64,000 bases of DNA from Harmothoe impar (lineage: Eukaryota; Annelida; Polychaeta; Phyllodocida; Polynoidae), in the NCBI GenBank assembly GCA_947462335.1, contig OX381717.1, positions 42,823,523 through 42,887,522 on the forward strand, in the 5' to 3' direction. The number at the start of each line of letters is the position of its first letter. The stretch's first letter is position 1. Positions 56,112 to 64,000 of the stretch are shown in pieces. A model generated the notes under the pieces. It ran no database searches. It had not been told where the DNA came from and saw nothing but the letters and a program-made list of their open reading frames with translations. The position numbers were made by a program, and so were the translations under genes.

Positions 56112-56501
56112 GATCTACCCAGGACATGCAGGCCTGAATTCACATCTGAGCCTGCTGGCAATGAACAGTGTGGAATACAGCCTGCACATGTCTACACTGA
56201 CAGTCTCCATTATGCAGGAGATTTGGTCCTTACAGATTTTTAGATTTTTATAAGCCCTGCTAACTTTTTGAGGGATTGGATACCAGAGGGTCTCTTTTTG
56301 TATCTATAAAAGTATCAAGCAATTATTTTCTCTCAGAACAGTCCATTTACAAGCTGTAAAAACTGGCGCTTAGTCCTAAGTCCAGTGATCATAATCAGTT
56401 ATGATCATATACTTTCGGCGATAATTTATGAGACTTTCTGCTGGCTGGTTGGAATGGTTGGAATGATTGGGTTATCTTCTGATTCAATGCAACTCGGTTA
56501 A

Positions 56502-57019
56502 GGTGGTTGCCTATTGCGGTTCAAAAGTATTTAGATTCACTCCTAATATCTACCAAAAAAACTTTGAACTAAATAGTGAGAAGAAAAGAAGGGGGGGTCT
56601 TGCACTACTTTTTAAAATATCAAATTTTGAAAAATAAGCATATTTCCGCAGATCTAAAGCAGGAACTCATCAATTTTAAGAGTCATGGTAGCACAAGTAT
56701 CTTCACTTTTTTAAACTCTACTAGAATATTCTTCAGATCATTTTTGAATTAATAGTATTATTTTCAACATATGGTCCTGTGCAATCGAAAAAATAAAAAT
56801 AAAAATAAAATAAATGAAAATTAAACTACAGGTAGATTCCAATACAGGCAGGAGCAGTACAGCTTTTGTGGAATCATTGGACCGGGGTCAGACTTCCACA
56901 CTGGGGTTCCTCAATCCGAGGGTCTTAGATAGGGAGCCTACTGCTCTATTGGGGAGCTATACATGTCAGTTACGCAGAAATCATCGCAATGAACGTGTTT
57001 ATGAAAGTAGGCAACCACC
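56502..57019. mobile_element. 518-bp TTAA-target element in the 3' flank of paralog B
   Basis: Ends GGTGGTTGCCTA and TAGGCAACCACC, flanked by TTAA at 56498-56501 and 57020-57023. The paralog A position (AACTCAGTTAATGAG near 26710) has a single TTAA, the empty site. TTAA targets are known for piggyBac and Kolobok elements; these GG-starting ends do not match the CCC-starting family at 11218. Confidence 0.82.
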
Positions 57020-58286
57020 TTAATCATGGCTTGAGGAGGTATATTCATATGTCGTCATGAAGCATCAATGCAGCGCTGGTGAGTAACTCATTGGTGCTGC
57101 ATTGGTGTGGAATTCTGGTCTGATTGTTTCATCAGGGTCAGTTAAGATCCACTTAATCAGTGTAAAAAACTTACTCCCAACCAGGGTGACAACAGACAAC
57201 CCATTCTAATCCATCCCAATTCTTATCTAGCATATGTGACATGTACTGAGAATAGGGACATTAGTGCACCCTGCACTAAGGTCCCATTTCACAGATCGTG
57301 TCACAAATATATACTTTTATATATAAAAGAACATATTGTGTGGTTTGATGTAAATTGACAATGATATTGATCAATATCTATCGGATACAAACATTATGTA
57401 TGACATATAAGACTCTCGTTCCCAAATCCCTCTGATAGTTTTTCCTGTTTACTGGCTCCAGGATAACAGCAGGGACTGCCCAAACCCAGCGAAATCAAAG
57501 ATCAAGGTCACACTTGCTGTCACCAGAGCCTTCCTTCCGAAAGGTTGGTTGACGAGAGTAGAGATACATAGGTGACTCAACAACCATAAATCTACAGCAA
57601 ATCTATGGATCTAAGGGCAATTAAATTCAAATTTGTTTAGAAAAATCCATTAATATTGTGACCAATGACACCAGGCAAAAGATTGCACTATTGTAACTTA
57701 TGTAATTACCAAGGCACGCAAAGCACCACAGAGACAATGCATTCACACATCTATAGATTGTATCATTTGATATTTCACTGATCAAATAGGTCAACTCACT
57801 TCGATGTATGACTGTATCTCCTCATCTTTTCTGTAGGTAAAGGTATGTGCTTATAGCCGTAATATGTAATTGGAACTGTACACTCTAGCCATACGCTTTC
57901 TGGCGGCTCCAACTATGTACACACCTGTACTATGTAAAAGTTTAGAAACAATATTGTGTCCTTCAAGATGCAATACAACTACAAAAAAGAATGTATGATA
58001 GATCTACGGCTAAAGACAGTATCATTAAGGTCTTCGTTTATTGTAGTTATAGTGTATCTCTAACAATACAGTCCTGGTTCTAACCTTGTATATAGTATAT
58101 GTATAGCTATGCATAGTTGGGGCCGCCAGGTGCGTTAGCTGAGAGCGTCTTGATACACTCCAATTGATATGTTAGTCGCTCTACAGCCAGTGCCTAGAGA
58201 ACTAAGCATACCGGTTGCCCCCTGGTGACTCTCTGGGGAAGTACTTGTGGAATTAGCAGAGACAACATCACAGGCTACAGTAGAGT

Positions 58287-58552
58287 TACTCTCGTTCCCA
58301 AATCCTTCCGAAGGCATTGAACTTGGGGTTTTGTTGGGTCTTGGCAACCCCTGCTGGTAGCCTGGAACCAGTGGACAGGAACCAGAAAGTATGATGGTAG
58401 TTTTACCATCAGACTTTCTGGTTCCGTTTCCTGTTCCTGTTCGCTGGTTCCAAGATACCAGCAGGAGTTGCCCAGACCCAGCAAAATCCCAAGCTCAAGG
58501 TCATTTGGCTATTACCAGAGCCTTCCTTTGGAAGGATTTGGCAACGAGAGTA
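58287..58552. mobile_element. Foldback MITE with 9-bp target duplication
   Basis: 266 bases of two long inverted arms starting TACTCTCGTT and ending CGAGAGTA, flanked by CAGTAGAGT on each side (58278-58286, 58553-58561). Nearly the whole element is one hairpin. Nine-base duplications and long inverted repeats suggest a Mutator-like origin. Related pieces are at 57412-57560 and 27800-27890. Confidence 0.8.
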
Positions 58553-59427
58553 CAGTAGAGTACGCAGTACAGGTCACTGGTGGACTGTAATTTTTTTTAA
58601 ACGTTTTTTTCTTTCAAACTGATAGCTTGAGATGGAAAAAGACCAACCGGTGAAATAGGAATTCATAACAGGTAGCTCCTATGCAGTCCAGTACAATTGT
58701 TTAGTATATGCCACTATATGCACTATGACATGTATCACGTTCACAATTCTAACATATCAAACAATAAAACCCACGTTTAGATATAGTATTTTTGTGTTTA
58801 TTGCCTCCATAAAAAATGATCACATATTATCATTCAATCACATGCAATCGAATGCAGGTTGGATTATTGAACACATTGTGTATGGAAGTTACTATGTATG
58901 ATGGAATTGCAATAAATTTAATCATTTAAGTATAAATAAATCGTAGATTGCAAAAGAGTGAACTGCACCTACAGTCGGACACTTCATACCATAAATGATC
59001 CTAGAGTCGGACACTATGTGCTTTTATTAGTTGTATAGGTATGTTTAGCTCTATGCATATTTTTCTCATCAGGCATATAGTAGGAATACACAGTTTTGAT
59101 TACACAATTCAATTACATTAATTAAAGGTATTATATCTTTAGATCATGACCCATTGAGTGGTGACTCCTTGCCAGCAGTTCTTGGGCCATTAGTTATTGA
59201 CCTCGGAAGCCAAACACCATTTTTATTCATGTGGTAGACAAGAGCAAAAATAAAACATGATGATATCTGAGAGTAACGTTCCTGCCTTCCTTCCTTGTTA
59301 AAATATCATTTGTAAATGAGTATGATTGGTTACTAAGATATAAGTGTATTTGGTGTCCGAATCCCCCACTCACAAAGCATTTTGGGTGTTATATAAGTAT
59401 TTCCTGACGTTGACCCTTACAAAAGAT

Positions 59428-59803
59428 ACATAGACAAAGGTTCACGATTTTTGGTCTGTTGACTGGGTTATTTCACGAGTTGAAGTTGGGGCCGTATTTC
59501 ACAAGGCCGTAGGCCGAGTGAAATGCGGCCCCAACTTCAACAAGTGAAATAACCCAGTCAATAGACCTAAATGAGTGAACCTTTGTGTTTATTTTTTACC
59601 CTTTTTCGATTCAAATTAAATTACCATAGTAATTTAGGGCCTAAATCAGCTTAATTAGCTTTTTTCCACGCCGTTCAAATGTAAACAAACCGCCATTTTG
59701 ATGACGTCACAGGGCCGTGAAATACGGCCATGGGTTATTTCACGGGTGGTGTTAAATACGGCTCCCCTTGGTTAAGTCAATGAGACAACTGTATTCCATA
59801 ATA
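59428..59803 (-). mobile_element. Dispersed element R2, copy 2
   Basis: Reverse complement of 7709-8070, with the palindrome at about 59455-59575. A more distant relative with GTGAAATA and GGCCGTATT blocks may be present at 51860-51985. Confidence 0.75.
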
Positions 59804-60053
59804 ATATTTCTATTACTATAATTAGGAATAATGTAACTATAATGGAAAGGGCAGACAATACATGATAAGGAAACCAATTTCCCCATTTCAACCCGAGTTT
59901 TATGCTGAGATTATTGCAAAAATACCCCATGTTCAAGTAGTCACAGGACAATTTAAGGAGTGAGTTCTATATGATCTGCCGTGTTTGTTAGATGGAAGAA
60001 TACCTGGATTTTCATATTTGGTTGGAATTATATATTAATTAATGGTGTATATT

Positions 60054-60309
60054 TTGCCTCTACATCATGGTATCCGGATTTTTGACTGTGTCGCTGTGTC
60101 GATTTTTAGGACAAATGCACTGTGTCATCGTGTCGATTTGTATTTCATACATTCCTTTACATGCTACTCCATTCTTCCATGTCTGTTGATTTTTGATTTC
60201 AATTTTACTGTGTCTGTCGATTTTTAAAAGGACTGTGTCGCACATGTCGATTTTTAAAAGGGCTTTGTCGCCGTGTCGCACGTGTCGATTTTTACCCATG
60301 TAGAGGCAC
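60054..60309. mobile_element. Same family as 40397-40620, copy 2, 6-bp target repeat
   Basis: Ends in TACCCATGTAGAGGCAC, with a slightly mutated left end (TTGCCTCTACATCATGGTA). It is flanked by TATATT on both sides (60048-60053 and 60310-60315), again 6 bases. The interior has the same GTGTCGATTTTTA units. A more diverged relative may lie at 44485-44715. Confidence 0.8.
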
Positions 60310-60511
60310 TATATTGATTATGTCATTCAAATCCAATGGTGTACAACTCAAGGTGTCTATCTGACTCAGGATTCCTTTACCCTACTGCAATCCGTGTAGG
60401 CGAGCCTGACTCGCGTCACCCTGGAATCAGCTGGCGCCCCCTCTGGCCACCCACCAAACGGCATGCAACATGTGTGCTAAGGGCGGTGGCACACATGTAG
60501 AGAGTGTAGAG

Positions 60512-60572
60512 TGTGATGTATGATGATGACCCCCAAGTGGTATAAATACCACTTGCGGGGCATCATCGTCAC
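60512..60572. repeat. Short palindrome
   Basis: CCCCAAGTGGTATAAATACC and its inverse form a tight hairpin, with outer ATGATGA/TCATCGT partial pairing. Possibly another miniature element. Confidence 0.5.
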
Positions 60573-61652
60573 TCTTATATGGCCGCATTTCTATGAAGCA
60601 TACAACGATTACCATAACAGGCTATGCCCACTTGTATCACCCCCAATATATCCCGAGAGTCAGGATAACAAAGAGCGGATTAACTCTACTCATTGTGGTC
60701 GGTGTACTGTGTGTCTCTCCTTTATACAGTTTAACAAGGTTATCTAACAATGTATCCACCATCAGTCTAGGAAGACTGTACACCAGTCTGCGGCAGAGTA
60801 GTGTCTGCATGCCTCAAATCTCCAACATATCCTTTACTCTCCAGTAGAAGTTTGGTACTGACTAGATAAGGGTGGCAGCCATTATCCACCAGTGGATATT
60901 GAAGAGTGGTGGAAGCCTACAGAGATGAAATTCAGTCCCATGGTTGGAGACATCTAGTGTCAATATATCGCTATAGATTGACATATCACCTGAGGTCTGT
61001 TTCATAACAGTAAATGATATCGTGGGAACTCCATCATCATAATATCCATGATCAGAACCTTCTCATCAGACAGATGATCGTCAGAATTAATTTGAAACCA
61101 TTGCGGAAGATAGCATAATTTGTCGACATCACCCAAATACTATCAATATAACAACTCCTAACTATAGATATATACATTAATATATATGTTCCCATTATCA
61201 AAATGTTATCTAGGGTAAGATACCATGTATATATCATGCAATGTGAAGGTATGTGGATGCTCTCATCAAAATAAAATTGCTGGTCCTTTAGCAATTCACA
61301 CTCATATGATACCCACGAAGGGTCGTAACTATTCTCTTCTTTTTTTTTTTTAAGGTTTCTATTGGGTCTAATAATACATTCAAAATACGTAGTAAATATG
61401 AAATGTATTAATAACCAGCATATTGGCGCATTGCCTTCCCTCCGCTGGCACCCCTAATGAGAACATTGTTTACAATTATGTCTTAAAAATATACAGTATG
61501 ACGTGCATTTGGAAATCTAGTCATATGTTGTATCTTTGGTTGACGCATATTTCATACATTGTGTACAGGAGATAGTAATGATGAGATGAGATGAGTGATG
61601 GTTTTGTTATACAAATTTTCTTGAATGAAAAACTTTCAGTAATAAAATAATT

Positions 61653-64000
61653 CTACATAAAACAATTTGGGTAGTCCTTCTTAATGGCAATTTTGAAGGA
61701 GTTAGTGCCTTCTATGAGCGTGTACGAGGGTTTTAAATTATTCCACGCTAGTATGGCTTTATAATAAGCACTGCGTAGGAGTGTCTTGAGTGTCTTAGGG
61801 TTAATCAGTCTCTTCCCAGTGTGCCTTCTCGTAGGAATGCTCCTTTTGTCCATTAAATCGTCTCTTTTTGATAATTGATGAGCATAAAACAGGAGATGAA
61901 TACTTCGTCTATCAATTAATAGCTTACATTTTGATAAATTATGCAATTCATTTGTATTATGGACAGGGTCTTTTTCCAGTTTAACCTTATAGATTATTCG
62001 CAGCCATTTATTTTGCATCTGCTGTAGTTCAAGGCTTTCACCCTTATTGCCTCTGTCCCAAATAAAATCTATGTAATCAAAGGATGGTCTTATATATACA
62101 GGTAGCAGTGTCAACTTCAGAGTAATGTCTGATCCTGGCAAGTTGACCAATCTTGAATCTGGTATTATTAACTGTTGTGCGTCGGTGTTGCACATATTTC
62201 ATTTCTACATCTAGATTAAGACCCAAGTATGGAAAACAATATACCCTTTCTAGTGGAACATTATTTAGCATTAGTACACTGTTATCGGCTTTTTCACCAT
62301 TAAATAGCATCCATTTGGTTTTGCTTTCATTAATGGTTAAACTGTTCTTAATGCACCGTTCAGAAATATTAAGTAGAGCTATGTCCATTTCAGCTTTGCT
62401 TGTGCAAGTAATGACCGCATCGTCAGCATTTATAAAGTTATATCAAAATTACCACATTTTCCTAAAGAATTAACGTAAATAGAGAATAAAACAGGACCCA
62501 TAACCGAGCCCTGTGGAACACCATAGACCACATCATTATAGTCAGACAATTGATTATTAGCTAATGTACATTGCTTTCGTGACATCAGATAGCTCTCAAA
62601 CCAGCGGCAGGTGTTTTCGCTAAGTCCTAAAGTGGTTAATTTTTTCATCATAATTAAGTGAGAAACTGTATCGAAAGCCTTCTTATAGTCGAGGTACATA
62701 CAGAAGGAAGGTTTATTATTAATGGTATTATTTAAAATATTTTCAATATGTTCGCATATAGCCGTCTGGGTTGAGTGTGCTTTGCGATTTCCATGCTGAG
62801 TCGGACACAATAAATTATTATTTTCTAAGTAAACTTGCAACCTATTACATACAATCTTTTCTAATATCTTTCCTGGTAAAGGTAGGAGGCTTATAGGCCT
62901 TAAGTCACTAACATTCTTACTATTAGGCTTCTTGGGGAGGGGTATCACAGTCGCAGCTTTCCACTCATCTGGGAACGTATATGTTTCCAAACAACGATTA
63001 TATAGACACAGCATAACATCAGTAATAGCCAAAAAAGCATCTTTCAATACATAGGTTTTCATATGCTTAATAGAGGAAGGCTTCATAACCTTAATATTCT
63101 TAAAAAGCTTAATTAGATCAATGTAGCTAACACGTTCCAATAGGTTAGTATCAGCAATTACGGTACCGTATGGTTGGTTCTCTTCTATCACACCAGGTGG
63201 CGGCACTGGGAGTGCGTCAGCTAGATTTTTACCAATATTCGCAAAGAATTCGTTGATAAACTGTGAACATTCTTCTTGTGGGATTAATTTACCCGTCATA
63301 TTATTTCTTAGCTTAATTAAGGTTGACATTGTTTTAATTGGCAATAATTTCCTTATACCTTCCCAGAATTTGGCTGGATCATCTTTTCTAAAAGCCAAAA
63401 GTATATCTACTTTATTTTTCCTACTTTTAAAAATAAGGGTCTCAACAAGGTTTCTATGATAATTAGCTATATTCCAACTGTCATCAGTGTTAATATGTCG
63501 GGCAGTTCTGTAGAGATCATCCCTGTTTCTCATTGCATCTATAATAGGGGGGGTTAGCCATTCTGGGGTGTATTCAGGAATTACCAGCTTCCTTATGGGG
63601 CACATAACGTCAAGACAATTTTTCATGTTAAAAAGTATACGAAGCCACATTTCATTGGGGTCTTGTATTGTAACGATATCATGCCAATTAATATGTAAAA
63701 GATTATTCTTGTAGGTTAAGAAATCATATCTTCTATAAGACCTTGCCTTTATACACTTTTTTAAAATCTTCGTGCGTTCACATTTTAAAATCATGTATAT
63801 GGGAGTGTGATCAGAGATATGAAAGTTTATCAGACCCAACTCTGAAACATTATGTACATTAGTGTATATGTGGTCAATCAGGGTACCAGAGACGGGGCGT
63901 GTTGGTTCTTGAATAAGCTGAAAGAGCTCACAGTCTGTACAAAACTTGCCAATACCCGCTTCTTCGACATGTTTATCATTAAAAAGGTCTACATTAAAAT
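61653..64000 (-). pseudogene. Decayed non-LTR retrotransposon (LINE): endonuclease end and reverse transcriptase
   Basis: The minus-strand frame is open from the right edge (first full codon at 63998) to 62430. It encodes the end of an APE-type endonuclease (SGTLIDHIYTN, ISDHTPI) and reverse transcriptase (LRPISLLPLPGKILEKIV, LDYKKAFDTVSH, VPQGSVMGPVLF). It then breaks: the catalytic box appears in another frame near 62425 as NADD rather than YADD. A second break near 62080-62195 returns to the first frame, which continues to the stop at 61653 (LPVYIRPSFDYID). The domain order resembles CR1/Jockey-type LINEs; the clade is inferred. Two frame breaks and the altered box indicate a dead copy. 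The 5' part lies beyond the window; the 3' UTR probably ends near the ATGAGATG-type simple repeat around 61577-61600. Confidence 0.88.

Larger units (their letters stand above)
45110..58850 (+). repeat. Segmental duplication, copy B
   Basis: Counterpart of 565-27660. Exon 1 of paralog B (32231-32348) lies outside the aligned block, 12.8 kb upstream. Confidence 0.88.
56112..61652. other. 3' flank of paralog B up to the LINE
   Basis: Contains the 3' UTR, the TTAA element, a MITE relative near 57412-57560, the 9-bp-target hairpin, R2 copy 2, the 6-bp-target element and a small palindrome. No additional gene is supported. Confidence 0.6.

Overview
The window is animal (metazoan) genomic DNA. The evidence is multi-exon genes with GT-AG introns and phase 1-1 EGF and CCP (sushi) exons, a Ty3/gypsy retrotransposon, a LINE, and a dense load of small inverted-repeat elements. 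The style (EGF/CCP/SRCR-like mosaic receptor genes, very repeat-rich introns) suggests a marine invertebrate, perhaps an invertebrate deuterostome. That is an inference; the species cannot be read from the sequence.

Layout. (1) 646-26249 (+): paralog A of a mosaic transmembrane receptor, ten coding exons; its signal-peptide exon lies left of the window. (2) 11810-23364 (+): a nearly intact 11.6 kb Ty3/gypsy LTR retrotransposon inside an intron of paralog A, with gag, pol, an integrase broken off by one -1 frameshift, and an unusual 803-residue third ORF behind its own TATA promoter. (3) 26250-32230: intergenic, repeats only. (4) 32231-56111 (+): paralog B, complete in twelve exons whose joined length is exactly 664 codons including the stop. 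Intron 1 is 12.8 kb and full of repeats. (5) 56112-61652: 3' flank with inverted-repeat elements. (6) 61653-64000 (-): a decayed LINE reverse transcriptase running off the right edge.

Paralogs A and B are an intrachromosomal segmental duplication (about 565-27660 and 45110-58850). B has one EGF exon that A lacks. Aligning the two copies by eye, supported by one local tandem duplication, exposes empty sites for several insertions. These define TA-, TTAA-, 4-bp, 6-bp and 9-bp target-duplicating element families.

The most unusual signal is in the LTR retrotransposon. The 9-bp palindromic motif ACCGWCGGT occurs ten times exactly across the LTR, gag, pol, the third ORF and the 3' UTR, in different reading frames, where about 0.1 copies are expected by chance. 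One pair forms an 18-bp perfect palindrome. The third ORF is predicted to be a nuclear protein with two C2H2-like fingers, basic regions and a coiled coil, expressed from a well-formed internal promoter (E2F-like, inverted CCAAT, GC box, TATA, initiator). The testable hypothesis is that the element carries its own sequence-specific regulator and target sites, analogous in logic to plant VANC anti-silencing proteins or maize TnpA, but in an animal gypsy element.
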